64,000 nucleotides of DNA from Desulfofustis limnaeus (GTDB taxonomy: Bacteria > Desulfobacterota > Desulfobulbia > Desulfobulbales > Desulfocapsaceae): contig NZ_AP025516.1 of the NCBI RefSeq assembly GCF_023169885.1, forward strand, positions 372,001 to 436,000, written 5' to 3'. The notes under the pieces are model-generated. The model was given only the letters and a program-made list of their open reading frames with translations, searched no databases and was not told where the DNA came from. Both the position numbers and the translations under genes were made by a program. The first letter of the stretch is position 1. Every line of letters starts with the position of its first letter. Below, piece after piece: positions 19,026-27,760 of the stretch.

Positions 19026-21374
19026 ATGTCATACGAGATTATTGTTCTGCTGGTTATTGTTTCTGGTGCGATGGTGCTTTTTGTCGGCGGATGGCTGCGG
19101 GTCGACCTGGTCGGACTGCTGGTGCTGTCATCGCTGTCTTTGACGGGATTGATCACGCCGCAAGAGGCGCTTGCCGGCTTCAGCAGCCCGGCGGTGGTTA
19201 CCGTCTGGGCCCTGTTCATCCTGTCGGCCGGCCTGACCCGAACCGGTATTGCCCATCAGCTGGGTCAGCCGTTGCAGCGGTTTGCCAAGGGCAGTGAGGT
19301 CGTCTTGATAATGGTGTTGATGGCCGCCGCCAGTCTCCTTTCGGCGCTGATCAATACCACCACCGTGGCCGCCATCTTGCTGCCGTCCACCATGGAACTG
19401 GCCCGGCGAAGCGGCCGGCCGCCTTCGCGTCTGTTGTTGCCGCTGGCGCTGGGGTGCCTGCTTGGCGGGCCGTTTACCGGGATCTCCACGCCGCCCAATA
19501 TCCTGGTTACCGACGCGATCCGTGCTGCCGGTTTCACGCCTTTTGGTATCTTCGACTTCACGCCGATAACCGCCGTCATCGTGGTGGTCGGGATTGTCTT
19601 CATGGTGGTGTTCGGGCGATATTTGTTGCCCAGCCGCCGGCTTGAAGATGCATCCGGAACCGGTGCCGCGGTTGGTGCGTCCTATCAGCTCAGCACTCAC
19701 CTGTTCACCACCCGAATTCCCGGTGGTTCGCCCCTGGAAGGGAGGACCATTGCCGAGAGTCGCATCGGATCGGCGCTTTATCTGACTGTTTTGGCGCTGC
19801 AGCGAAACGGCATGCTGCAACTGGCGCCCCGGCCCGACCAGGTGCTGCAGGGTGGTGATGTGCTGATCGTTCACGGTAATCCGAGCCACCTGCAGCGTTT
19901 TCATGCCAGTCAGCATCTGCAGGTGGAGCCGATCGAACCGCTGCACGACCTGCTTCGTGATTCTCTGGCGACGGCGGTTGCCGAGATCGGCGACGGTTCT
20001 CCGTTGATCGGTAAACAGTTGAGCGAAAGTGGCCTGCGGCGGGATTATCGTGTCCATGTCCTGCAGGTGCATGGGGCAGGCGAACAAGTGGCTGCCGATC
20101 TGCGTTATCACCGGCTGGCCAACGGGGATCGGCTGGTGCTCCAAGGTGAGCGAGCGGTACTCGAGAGCCTGCCGGAACACCAGCTCTTTGCACGAGTGAG
20201 CTTGGCGGCCGAGTCGGAGATCGAGACGCTGCTTGACCGGCATGGGGAGTTGCTGCCCATCCGGGTTCCCCAGGGCTCGGTTCTGGCCGGGCATGATCTG
20301 GTGGAAAGCCGTCTGAGCAACGCCTTCGGGCTGACGGTTGTCGCTCTTCGACGCGACGATACGTTTCTTTTCATGCCGTCACCCCAGGAGCGTGTGCAGC
20401 CCGATGATGTCCTGATCGTGCAGGGGGGCCGCCGTGATCTCGAGATCCTTGAGGGGTTGCAGGAGTTGACCATTGTCAAACAGTCGTCAAGCCAGATTGC
20501 CGAGCTTGAATCGCAGGAAATCGGAGTTACCGAGGTCTTGTTGTCGCCGCGAACGACGCTGGCCGGCAAGACCCTGGCCGAGTTGCTCTTTCGTGAACGC
20601 TACGGTATCAGTGTGCTGGCCGTTTGGCGCAAGGGTCAGGCCCGGCGTTCCCAGTTGCAGGACATGCCGCTGCAGTTCGGCGATGCTCTGCTCGTCTACG
20701 GTCATCGCAGCAAACTCGAGGCCTTGTCCCGCGATCCCGATTTCCTGGTGCTGGACAAAGCGGCAGCGCGCGCGCCGAGGCTGGAGAAGGCTCGTCTCTC
20801 GGTGGTGATCATGGCCGCGGTGATTATTAGCGCCATGACCGGGTTGTTGCCGATCTCCATTGCCGCGCTGGTGGGAGCCACCATCATGGTGCTGGTCGGC
20901 TGCCTGAGCATGGAGGAGGCCTATCGAGCCATCGAGTGGAAGGTGATCTTCCTCATCGCTTCCATGCTGCCGCTCGGCGCCGCCATCGAAAATAGCGGGG
21001 CGGCTCAACTCGGGGCGGCGGCGCTGGTCTCATCGGTCGGAGAACTGGGTCCGCGCTGGGTGGTTGCGGCGCTGTTCGGGGTGACGGTGTTGGGGACCCA
21101 GATTATCCCGACGGCCGCGCTGGTGGTTTTGATGTCTCCGGTGGCGCTCAGCGCCGCGGCGACGCTGAGCATCTCGCCGCACCTACTGATGATGACGGTG
21201 GCCATTTCCGCCTCGTCGAGTTTCGCCAGCCCGCTATCCCATCCCGCTCACCTGCTGGTTATGGGACCCGGTGGTTATCGTTTTGTCGATTATTTGAAAG
21301 TCGGCGTCCCGATCACGATCCTGACCATGGCTGTTTCGGTGGTGGTGCTGCCGATCTTGTGGCCGCCCTATTGA
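19026..21374 (+). CDS. SLC13/DASS-type permease with four TrkA_C domains
   Basis: 782-residue inner-membrane transporter. GGAGGT at 19017-19022 sets the ATG at 19026. About six N-terminal helices (residues 1-215) and six C-terminal ones (about 600-782) form the anion-permease fold, with the family loops INTTTVAAILLPS and ISTPPNILV. Between them lie four tandem TrkA_C (RCK_C) regulatory units of about 80 residues, recognisable by repeated patterns such as GSPLEGRTIAESRIG, GSPLIGKQLSES, GSVLAGHDLVESRLS and TLAGKTLAELLFRERYG, each ending with a GDxLIVxG-like strand. Most relatives carry two. Members transport sulfate, dicarboxylates or similar anions; the substrate here is unknown. Confidence 0.88.
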   Translation: MSYEIIVLLVIVSGAMVLFVGGWLRVDLVGLLVLSSLSLTGLITPQEALAGFSSPAVVTVWALFILSAGLTRTGIAHQLGQPLQRFAKGSEVVLIMVLMAAASLLSALINTTTVAAILLPSTMELARRSGRPPSRLLLPLALGCLLGGPFTGISTPPNILVTDAIRAAGFTPFGIFDFTPITAVIVVVGIVFMVVFGRYLLPSRRLEDASGTGAAVGASYQLSTHLFTTRIPGGSPLEGRTIAESRIGSALYLTVLALQRNGMLQLAPRPDQVLQGGDVLIVHGNPSHLQRFHASQHLQVEPIEPLHDLLRDSLATAVAEIGDGSPLIGKQLSESGLRRDYRVHVLQVHGAGEQVAADLRYHRLANGDRLVLQGERAVLESLPEHQLFARVSLAAESEIETLLDRHGELLPIRVPQGSVLAGHDLVESRLSNAFGLTVVALRRDDTFLFMPSPQERVQPDDVLIVQGGRRDLEILEGLQELTIVKQSSSQIAELESQEIGVTEVLLSPRTTLAGKTLAELLFRERYGISVLAVWRKGQARRSQLQDMPLQFGDALLVYGHRSKLEALSRDPDFLVLDKAAARAPRLEKARLSVVIMAAVIISAMTGLLPISIAALVGATIMVLVGCLSMEEAYRAIEWKVIFLIASMLPLGAAIENSGAAQLGAAALVSSVGELGPRWVVAALFGVTVLGTQIIPTAALVVLMSPVALSAAATLSISPHLLMMTVAISASSSFASPLSHPAHLLVMGPGGYRFVDYLKVGVPITILTMAVSVVVLPILWPPY

Positions 21375-21387
21375 GGCGGTGGAGCCT

Positions 21388-22686
21388 TCAGAGGCGGGCG
21401 ACCCCGAGGAATAGTGCGTGCAGGCTGATGACGACAGTCAGAAATACAGCCCGTGCCGTACCGCTGGAAAGTCTGGGGAAATGGTACTGGAGGCGGCCGT
21501 GAGGGCAGGAACCGATACAATCCCCGCATAACGAGCAGGTGAAACCCGCGCGCTGCTTTTGCAAATCAACCGGCCGCAAGGCATCGTAGCGGCAGATACT
21601 GGTACATTTGCCACAGCCGGTGCATCCCGGTCCGACGGTTATCCGCCATGGGTTGACTCTACCGAACAGATTGGCCAACAAGCCCATGGGACAATAGGTG
21701 AGGCAGTGCGTCATAGTCCCGCTCCGCCGTGACCAGCTCAGCATCAGACCGACGCCGACCAGCCCGAAGGCCGCGGCCAACAATACCGCCTGGGATGCGG
21801 GGAAACCGCTGCGGCCGAGGATGAGTGCCAGGCCAAGGACGGCCAGGCAGAGCAGCCAGCGCATCACCTTGGTCCAGCCGGGCAAGGGGGTCGACTGTTT
21901 GTGGACGGTGGCGGCCAGGTTATCCCAGGCACCGACATAACAGAGGTGGCTGCACCAGGCCGGCCCGGCCAGGGCGACGGCGGTGGCGAACAGAACGACC
22001 ATGAACAGTCCGTCGCCGCGAAACAATGGGCCGGCGGCGATCAAGGCGGGAACCGGGAGATGCAGCGAGCCGGTCATTAATAATTTTTCCAGTCCGGCCA
22101 GGCCGAGCACCAACTGACTGAAGAAGACCACCGAGAAGAGCGACCAGATAAGGCGTCGCCACCGTGCCGTAGCTCGAGCGTCGAGCATCTTGCCGGTGAT
22201 CCAGGCGGCATAGAGCCCCAGTCCGAAGATAACCACCCAGCCGCTGCCGGGCAGAAAACGGTCGGCCAGCAGGACATCGACCGGACTTATGGTCTTGGCC
22301 AGCGCCAGCCCGGCCACGGTCAGCAAATAGGCTATTCCCGGGGCCGTCGTCTCCAGCGTCCGCTGATGCCATGCCTGCCACAGGGTGCTGCTCGCCGCAA
22401 TCAGACAGAGCAACGTTACTGTCCCGAGGATGGCGGCGAGACGCAGCCACGGCTGGTGCAACATCATCCGCTGCTGCACCAGATCAAGCGTAACACTTGC
22501 CCACAAGGCTGCGCCAAAACCGAATAGTCCGGCGAGCGCCCACCATTTCCAGGAACAGCGAGACATCATGAGCCCAGCGCCAAGCAACCAGAAGAGCATG
22601 GCGCCGGTATCGCCATGCCGCAGGTTATGCGCCGCAATGGTCAACAGGGCCAGAGACATAACGAGAAAACGTGCCAGCTTCGACAT
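21388..22686 (-). CDS. NapH/CcoG-like membrane protein with two 4Fe-4S clusters
   Basis: 432 residues from ATG 22686 (GAGGAAGC upstream; an in-frame TTG at 22701 is also possible). The N-terminal two thirds is hydrophobic with about ten helices and the Cys motif CSHLCYVG plus CLTYCPMG found in NapH/NosR/YccM-type quinol oxidising membrane proteins. The C-terminal part has two ferredoxin clusters: CTGCGKCTSICRYD and CSLCGDCIGSCPHG, then a final helix. It probably passes electrons between the quinone pool and a periplasmic or membrane partner, but no partner gene is adjacent. Convergent with the SLC13 gene (13-bp gap). Confidence 0.83.
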   Translation of the reverse strand: MSKLARFLVMSLALLTIAAHNLRHGDTGAMLFWLLGAGLMMSRCSWKWWALAGLFGFGAALWASVTLDLVQQRMMLHQPWLRLAAILGTVTLLCLIAASSTLWQAWHQRTLETTAPGIAYLLTVAGLALAKTISPVDVLLADRFLPGSGWVVIFGLGLYAAWITGKMLDARATARWRRLIWSLFSVVFFSQLVLGLAGLEKLLMTGSLHLPVPALIAAGPLFRGDGLFMVVLFATAVALAGPAWCSHLCYVGAWDNLAATVHKQSTPLPGWTKVMRWLLCLAVLGLALILGRSGFPASQAVLLAAAFGLVGVGLMLSWSRRSGTMTHCLTYCPMGLLANLFGRVNPWRITVGPGCTGCGKCTSICRYDALRPVDLQKQRAGFTCSLCGDCIGSCPHGRLQYHFPRLSSGTARAVFLTVVISLHALFLGVARL

Positions 22687-22867
22687 TGCATGCTTCCTCA
22701 AGGGTTGTTCGACAAGAGGTTGGGGGTTGTGCGAGTCATAGACATCATTTTAGCCTGACGGCAGCACCATATCCTTGACTTTGGTCAAGGGTGGCGACTC
22801 TTTTCTGCCGTCCCGGTCAAAAAGGATGCGGTGCTGAGTGGCTGGGCCCGCTTGGTTCGTTTCCTGT

Positions 22868-23209
22868 TCAAACCAGGTTTGCGATGGTGCCGGGGATGCG
22901 GTGTTGTTGGAGCCGATTGCGCCAGTAATCGATGGCCGGGGCGGGAATGGAAAAGGCGACACTGGCGACCATGCCGGCGCCGACCCTGCCCCGCGGCAGG
23001 TCCTGCCAGGGAAAAAAGGTGAGGATGGTGCCCGGAGTACCTCGTTCATCTCCGTAGTAGAGATGATAGGTGAACGGGTCGTCGAAATTGACGGTCTGTT
23101 TAACCAAACGGAGGCCGAGGACTTGTTCGTAGAAGGCGAGGTTGGCTGCCGCGGAACCGGCGATCGCCGTAATATGATGGATGCCGCCGATGGCGAGAGA
23201 GTGGCTCAT
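22868..23209 (-). CDS. VOC-family (glyoxalase/ring-cleaving dioxygenase-like) protein, short
   Basis: 113 residues beginning MSHSLAIGGIHHITAIAG, the usual N-terminus of two-domain VOC ring-cleaving dioxygenase-like proteins of about 300 residues. The first beta-alpha-beta-beta-beta unit (metal His in IHHITA; FYEQVLGLRLVKQTVNFDDP) is intact, but the frame ends with TGA in ...IPGTIANLV before the second domain. Another minus frame stays open to 22750 after the break, but I cannot match it convincingly to the missing part. The gene is thus either a degenerate 3'-truncated copy or a stand-alone half-size protein. Confidence 0.6.
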   Translation of the reverse strand: MSHSLAIGGIHHITAIAGSAAANLAFYEQVLGLRLVKQTVNFDDPFTYHLYYGDERGTPGTILTFFPWQDLPRGRVGAGMVASVAFSIPAPAIDYWRNRLQQHRIPGTIANLV

Positions 23210-23489
23210 GGGGAGTCTCGTGTGGTGTCTTGGTTGCTGGAAAACACCGGGCTCGTCTGTCTGAAAGTCAGCCCTTGGTGAGCATGGTAACCGAGTCGGT
23301 TGATCACTCTGATCGCAACTCGTTGCTACAAGGTAGGAATTGTGGGCGTGGCGTCAAGACCCGATCCGAATCGGCTAATGGCGTGGGCTGCACGGTTGGC
23401 AGCGCCGTGGGGGCGACCTTCAAGGCAAGGCCGTCGGAATACTTCGGTAAAGGCTGCGAGAAGGGCTTGACCGGCTAGCGAGCGGAGAG

Positions 23490-23529
23490 TTGTTCCGGGG
23501 CACGGGCAACCCCCTGCGCCCCGGAACAA
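23490..23529 (-). terminator. hairpin downstream of the FKBP gene
   Basis: 12-bp inverted repeat TTGTTCCGGGGC / GCCCCGGAACAA with a 16-base loop, 8 bp after the FKBP stop on the minus strand. There is no T-run, so termination is likely but not certain. The rest of the 327-bp gap 23210-23536 shows no convincing gene. Confidence 0.5.
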
Positions 23530-23536
23530 TGAAACC

Positions 23537-23965
23537 TCAAGCGACGGCCACCAATTCTATGTCAAAAATGAGGTCTTGGCCGGCAAGCGGGGGATTGGCA
23601 TCGAGCAGGATGTGGGTATCGGTAATGTCGGTCACCGTCACCATCAGAACCTCCCCGTTGGCTCCACCCACCTGCAGCTTCTGGCCCACCTCGGGGTTCA
23701 GATCGGCCGGGACATGCTCGATGGGGGCGGCGATGACCAGGTCCTCATTACGTGGACCGTACGCCTTGTGGACCGGGATCTTGACCTGTTTCTTCTCGCC
23801 GACGGCCATGCCCGAGACCGCTTCGTCGAACCCGGCGATGACCTGGCCGCTGCCGATGGTGAATTCGAGTGGTTCCCGGCCCTCGGAAGTGTCGAATATG
23901 GAGCCGTTATCAAGGGTGCCGGTATAGTGGATTTTTACCGTGTTACCTTTTGCTGCTACCGTCAT
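23537..23965 (-). CDS. FKBP-type peptidyl-prolyl isomerase (SlpA/SlyD-like)
   Basis: 142 residues starting MTVAAKGNTVKIHYTG; AGGAG lies 7 bases before the ATG at 23965. The order is half of the FKBP domain (VKIHYTGTLDNGSIFDTSEGR region, GSGQVIAGFDEAVSGMAVGEKK), the insert-in-flap chaperone domain (AYGPRNEDLVIAAPIEHVP), then the closing strand (LIFDIELVAVA). There is no His-rich metal-binding tail, so it is closer to SlpA-type or plain SlyD-like enzymes than to E. coli SlyD. Cytoplasmic prolyl isomerase and chaperone by family. Monocistronic, followed by the hairpin at 23490-23529. Confidence 0.92.
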   Translation of the reverse strand: MTVAAKGNTVKIHYTGTLDNGSIFDTSEGREPLEFTIGSGQVIAGFDEAVSGMAVGEKKQVKIPVHKAYGPRNEDLVIAAPIEHVPADLNPEVGQKLQVGGANGEVLMVTVTDITDTHILLDANPPLAGQDLIFDIELVAVA

Positions 23966-24200
23966 GAGATACTCCTCTCGCCCTTTCGGCGATATTTGGG
24001 ATGATGGTGATCGGGCGTGTCGTTGTGTTCCAGGTGAGCCGGAAGCCGGCCGGCGACAATTGTACCAGACGCGGCTTATCGCACGCGATAGTGGTGTGAG
24101 CACCGTTCAGTGACCCGACCTGAACGGGCCGTCTTGATAATCCCGCTGGGATGTACCCGACACACTAGCACACAATGCTGACAATGCAAGGGGAAGGGGG

Positions 24201-25172
24201 CTACTGAACGAGATAGAAGAGCCATGGCAGAACAATCACCAGAAGGCTGGTGGAGACCAGCCAGCAGGTGTTGGCCAGGTCCAGATCCAGGTCATAGATG
24301 GATGAGACAACGATACCGTTGAAGCCGACCGGCATCGAGGATGCTATAAGAACCACGTGCAGCGGTAACTCGTCGGCAATGGCTCCGAGACCGAGCAGCC
24401 AGGCACAGAAAAAGGCGACCAACGGCAGGCAGAGGAACTTGACGGCAGCGATTTTCAAACCCGCTGTGAAATGGCGGCGAAGACTACCGACTTCCAGGCC
24501 AAGGCCGATTGAGATGAGCAGCAACGAGGTTCCGACCGGGACACAGACCGCGCTGACTACACCGAGAAACTCAGGGCGTGGAATATCTCCCAGATTGAGC
24601 ACAGCTCCGCTACCGAGGGCAAGCAGGGACACGACAATCAGCGGATCGGTGACAATGCCCTTGAGGCTTCCGCCGATATCGATCGTGGCGGAGGTATCCT
24701 GACTGAAATACTTGGCGAGAGGAAACATGATGCCGTAATAGATTGCATCTTCGAACAGCTTGTAAAGCATGAGCAGACCGAACCCGATCTCGCCGAGGAA
24801 TACATAGACGATCAGGCCACCCAGTGCCCCGGTGTTGGTCATTGCCCCGCAACAGAGCAGTGTTCCCCGTTGGCGACGATTGCTGCCGCCGGTCACGGCA
24901 ATCAGATAACCGAGCAGTCCGCCTATCAAATAGATACTGGTTCCGATAATCGGTAGTACGATGAGAGCCGTTTCCTTGAAAGACAGATTCCAGACGGCGA
25001 GAAAAAAGGCCAACGAGAAAAAACCAAGCAGACTGATCTTCTGCAAACGCTTTCTGATGCGGGGAATGGCTGCACTCAATCGTTCATGACGGTGTCGGGC
25101 CCAGTGACGAATAGCGACGCCACTGGAAATGCCAGCAATGATGATGAAAAAGGTGATGGCTAGTTGGTGCAT
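24201..25172 (-). CDS. AEC-family transporter (auxin efflux carrier/malate permease-like)
   Basis: 323-residue integral membrane protein with about ten helices in two inverted halves, each with a broken helix, as in AEC carriers of the bile/arsenite/riboflavin-type superfamily. Visible landmarks are CCGAMTNTGALGGLIVYVFLG in the first half and IASSMPVGFNGIVVSSIYDLD in the second. Members move malonate, malate or other organic anions; the substrate here is unknown. The small gene at 25256-25432 ends 83 bp upstream on the same strand and could share its message. Confidence 0.85.
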   Translation of the reverse strand: MHQLAITFFIIIAGISSGVAIRHWARHRHERLSAAIPRIRKRLQKISLLGFFSLAFFLAVWNLSFKETALIVLPIIGTSIYLIGGLLGYLIAVTGGSNRRQRGTLLCCGAMTNTGALGGLIVYVFLGEIGFGLLMLYKLFEDAIYYGIMFPLAKYFSQDTSATIDIGGSLKGIVTDPLIVVSLLALGSGAVLNLGDIPRPEFLGVVSAVCVPVGTSLLLISIGLGLEVGSLRRHFTAGLKIAAVKFLCLPLVAFFCAWLLGLGAIADELPLHVVLIASSMPVGFNGIVVSSIYDLDLDLANTCWLVSTSLLVIVLPWLFYLVQ

Positions 25173-25255
25173 GGCGAGATGACATGAAACTGATGTGTAG
25201 GGAAAAAGCCTACCACATAATAGGTCTTTTCCAGGGGATTTTCTTTGTGTTTATT

Positions 25256-25432
25256 TTAGTTGTCTTTGGTAATTTTAGGAGAAGCGAAGGGATTCTTCGG
25301 GTCTCTTCGCCCGGTGTCGTGGCCGGCATGAATGTACTCTTCCTGGGTTCGAAACGCATCGTAAAAGAGCAGGCCGGACATCGGTGTGGTCGTATCGGCA
25401 TCGATTCGCTGGCAATCAGGGAAAGACGTCAT
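25256..25432 (-). CDS. small 58-residue protein, unknown, with strong ribosome-binding site
   Basis: Too short for ordinary gene callers. ATG at 25432 preceded by GGAGGTTGAT, stop TAA at 25256-25258. The product is MTSFPDCQRIDADTTTPM..., with a central block GLLFYDAFRTQEEYIHAGHD and a basic, Pro-rich tail ending in PKITKDN. No membrane segment. Codon third positions are G/C-rich in the frame, as in neighbouring genes, and the opposite-strand frame over the same bases has no such start signal. It lies 83 bp upstream of the AEC transporter. Family unknown to me. Confidence 0.6.
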   Translation of the reverse strand: MTSFPDCQRIDADTTTPMSGLLFYDAFRTQEEYIHAGHDTGRRDPKNPFASPKITKDN

Positions 25433-25455
25433 ATCAACCTCCGATTCTGGCGCCT

Positions 25456-25493
25456 GGGCGAGGCTGACTCCCTTCAGCCTCGCCCTTTTTTTT
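25456..25493 (+). terminator. strong rho-independent terminator, plus orientation, with no clear gene in front
   Basis: Perfect 12-bp stem GGGCGAGGCTGA / TCAGCCTCGCCC, loop CTCCCT, then eight T (25486-25493). Read on the plus strand it would end a transcript coming from 25173-25455, where the only convincing gene is on the minus strand. Confidence 0.8.
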
Positions 25494-25844
25494 CATTTTT
25501 CCGCAGGGTCGTATCCTGTCGTTTCTTGTATGACAGCCCCTTGTGTAGCTAGTCGACCACGTAGGCCGGCAGGGTTTCCTGGTATGCCAGGCTATTCACC
25601 TTACGAAAGCCAGTGCTGGCATGGTGAAGGTTCCGGATCGTTGAGGAACCGGGGCAACACCAAGGAAGCTCGGTCCGGGTGATGATGCCGAGCGGCAGTT
25701 GGGCGGTGGACTGATGCTCATGCCATATCCGATTGCCAGGTTATGAGCTGTTGGAGGATGATTAGACTGATGATAGCATCGATCGTTTTCGTAGATATGT
25801 TCTTATTATCATAAGCTCTCTGGTGGCTGGATGGCGCTCTTTCG
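25494..25844. other. intergenic region with several short inverted repeats
   Basis: No convincing gene on either strand. It holds several short inverted repeats, for example CCTGG-TATG-CCAGG near 25580, GCCAG-TG-CTGGC near 25610 and GGTTCC...GGAACC at 25629-25650, so it could be a structured leader or a remnant of a mobile element. Nothing firmer can be said. Confidence 0.4.
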
Positions 25845-26786
25845 TTATCTACCCTTCACCTGGTAAAAGAGCCCCCGCTCTTGCCGAACGGTCTCGACCT
25901 TGCCCTCGTTTTCCAGGACGGAAAGGTATTTGTTGATCTCGTTGGCGTGAAGGCCGGTGATGGTGCTTAAATCGGCAATGGTGCACGGTCGGCGAGCAAT
26001 GGTTTCCAGGATGGCGTTCTCCTTGTCGCTCCGGTAGCCGGACGAGTGGGTGCGCTTTTGTGCTGGGGCGATGATCTCGATGGCGTCTGTTGCCAGTAAG
26101 GAGATGACCCGCTGCATCTCCTCTGCACTCAGGGTCCGCAGCCCTGGCACAGTTCCCGGTCGATCCAGGGTGTTGAGCTGGACGGCATCGGGGGTGATAC
26201 GGCCGATGATCCGCTTCATTTCCGCCAGTTCTTCGGCTGAGTCGTTGTAGCCCGGCAGGATGAACACCTCGAGCCACAGTTTCCCCTTGAACTCTCGACG
26301 AAAGGCGACCAGGCCGTCGATATAGCGGCTCAGGTTGATATCCCGATGCGGGCGATTGATGCGGTGGAAGGCGGCGTCTGTAGCCGCATCCAGCGAAGGC
26401 AGCACCACGTCGGCGCCCAGCAGCTCTGCCCGGACCTCCGGGTCATGCAGCAGAGTGCCGTTAGTCAACACGGCAATCGGGATGTGTGGCTTGATCTGTT
26501 TGATATGGGCGATGATGTCACCGATCCTGCTGTTGAGTGTCGGTTCTCCGTATCCGGAAAAGGTGATGTGGTCGGGATCCTGACTGCTTTCGGCGAAGTA
26601 GCGGTCCAGTTCGGCGATGAGTTCGGCGAACGGGATATACTCCTTTCTGATGGTTGTGAGCTCGGTGGTCTTGCCGACTTCGCAATAGACGCAGTCGAGG
26701 CTGCACACTTTTTTCGGGACCAGATCCACGCCGAGAGACATGCCCAGACGTCGTGAGGGGACCGGGCCGAACAGATAGTTGTACAT
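25845..26786 (-). CDS. radical SAM protein (COG0731-like) with C-terminal winged helix
   Basis: 313 residues. The motif CSLDCVYC (CX3CX2C) near residue 28 binds the radical SAM 4Fe-4S cluster, followed by ITFSGYGEPTLN and LPSLDAATD, as in the Wyosine/COG0731-type group common in anaerobes. The first block FGPVPSRRLGMSLGVDLVP is highly typical of that group. The last 65 residues (about 245-313) form a winged-helix-like domain (CTIADLSTITGLHANEINKYLSVLENEGKV region) that may bind nucleic acid. It follows the D-aminopeptidase gene on the same strand with a 44-bp gap. Substrate unknown. Confidence 0.85.
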   Translation of the reverse strand: MYNYLFGPVPSRRLGMSLGVDLVPKKVCSLDCVYCEVGKTTELTTIRKEYIPFAELIAELDRYFAESSQDPDHITFSGYGEPTLNSRIGDIIAHIKQIKPHIPIAVLTNGTLLHDPEVRAELLGADVVLPSLDAATDAAFHRINRPHRDINLSRYIDGLVAFRREFKGKLWLEVFILPGYNDSAEELAEMKRIIGRITPDAVQLNTLDRPGTVPGLRTLSAEEMQRVISLLATDAIEIIAPAQKRTHSSGYRSDKENAILETIARRPCTIADLSTITGLHANEINKYLSVLENEGKVETVRQERGLFYQVKGR

Positions 26787-26830
26787 GAGTGATCCTCGTG
26801 GTTACCGTGGTGCCGAGAGGGTTTTTCCGC

Positions 26831-27664
26831 TCAGATAAAGGTTGTCAACTCGATCAGGTCGGCCATGGTGTTGAAGGCGGCGAAGGCCTCGTGCACATCG
26901 GCGGCCTGATAACGGATGCGATTGCCGTCGAGTCGCTCGACTCGCGGCATCCGCAGCACCCGATCGACCCCTGAGGCGGTGGTGAAGCGCATCTCCACCG
27001 TGATTGGGCCGGAGAGGGTGAGCGGGGCAGGAAAGCCGGATTGGCTGCAGGCGCGCAAGGCGGCTTCGGCCGTTTTCTGGATCCGTTGCCGGCAGATCCG
27101 TGGATGGCTGCACAGGGCGGCATAGGCGCCGATACCCTGTTTGACGGCGACGGTGGCCAGCCCCGGTAACAGGGCTTCCGCTTCTCGGCAACCGGCGTCA
27201 TCACCGGACATGAAGACCACCGGCACCCGGTGAGCACCGGCCAACAGGGCGCTGATCCCGATTTCACCGATCACCAGGTCGTTGAAGCGCACCTCGGCCA
27301 TCCGTCCGGTAAAGGTGTGAGCGATGACCGCATCGGCGGTGCCGGCGCAGCCGTGGTAGCCGACCAGAAAGACGGCATCGAAGCCGCTGTCGATCCCCTC
27401 CATCATGGCCAAGGGGCGGGGAGAACCCATGATCAGCCGCACCCGCTCGTCGAGCTCTTCCGGGATCAAGTTGAGCCCGACGTTATGGGAATCGGCGACC
27501 ACCACATCGGTGGCCCCGGCCGCGAAGGCGCCGAGCGCGGCGCTGTTGACCTCGGCGGTCATGAAACGGCGGGCCCGTTCGTACTCTCGGCCGCCGGGAG
27601 AGGAATGCTCACTGCGGACGACGCAGCCGATCCCTTCGATGTCCGCTGAAATATAGACCTTCAT
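26831..27664 (-). CDS. M55-family D-aminopeptidase (DppA-like)
   Basis: 277-residue zinc peptidase of family M55. Seen: MKVYISADIEGIG with the metal-binding Asp/Glu, DSHNVGLNLIPEELD, MGSPRPLAMMEGID, the GYHGCAG metal His and EIGISALLAGAHRVPVVFMSGDD. M55 enzymes (B. subtilis DppA) cleave D-Ala-D-Ala and related D-peptides. The gene is last in the dipeptide transporter operon (binding protein, B, C, D, F), 96 bp after the F subunit, which supports a role in using D-amino-acid dipeptides such as those released from peptidoglycan. Confidence 0.9.
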   Translation of the reverse strand: MKVYISADIEGIGCVVRSEHSSPGGREYERARRFMTAEVNSAALGAFAAGATDVVVADSHNVGLNLIPEELDERVRLIMGSPRPLAMMEGIDSGFDAVFLVGYHGCAGTADAVIAHTFTGRMAEVRFNDLVIGEIGISALLAGAHRVPVVFMSGDDAGCREAEALLPGLATVAVKQGIGAYAALCSHPRICRQRIQKTAEAALRACSQSGFPAPLTLSGPITVEMRFTTASGVDRVLRMPRVERLDGNRIRYQAADVHEAFAAFNTMADLIELTTFI

Positions 27665-27760
27665 GAAGATTTCTCCTGGTGCTGGTAGAGGCCTGCCGGA
27701 TCTGGCGGTACCGGCGTCTGCCTGTGAAAGGGAAAAATGAAAAGCATGGTGGTCGGATCC

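Noticed and set aside
22800-22870. TGA of the VOC gene as a second selenocysteine codon
   Set aside because: The same frame stops again soon after and the following text is not VOC-like; no SECIS-like hairpin.
23230-23478. Plus-strand 82-codon frame between VOC and FKBP genes
   Set aside because: No start signal or protein-like composition.
25184-25552. Plus-strand 122-codon frame
   Set aside because: No ribosome-binding site, overlaps the convincing minus-strand 58-codon gene and runs through a terminator.
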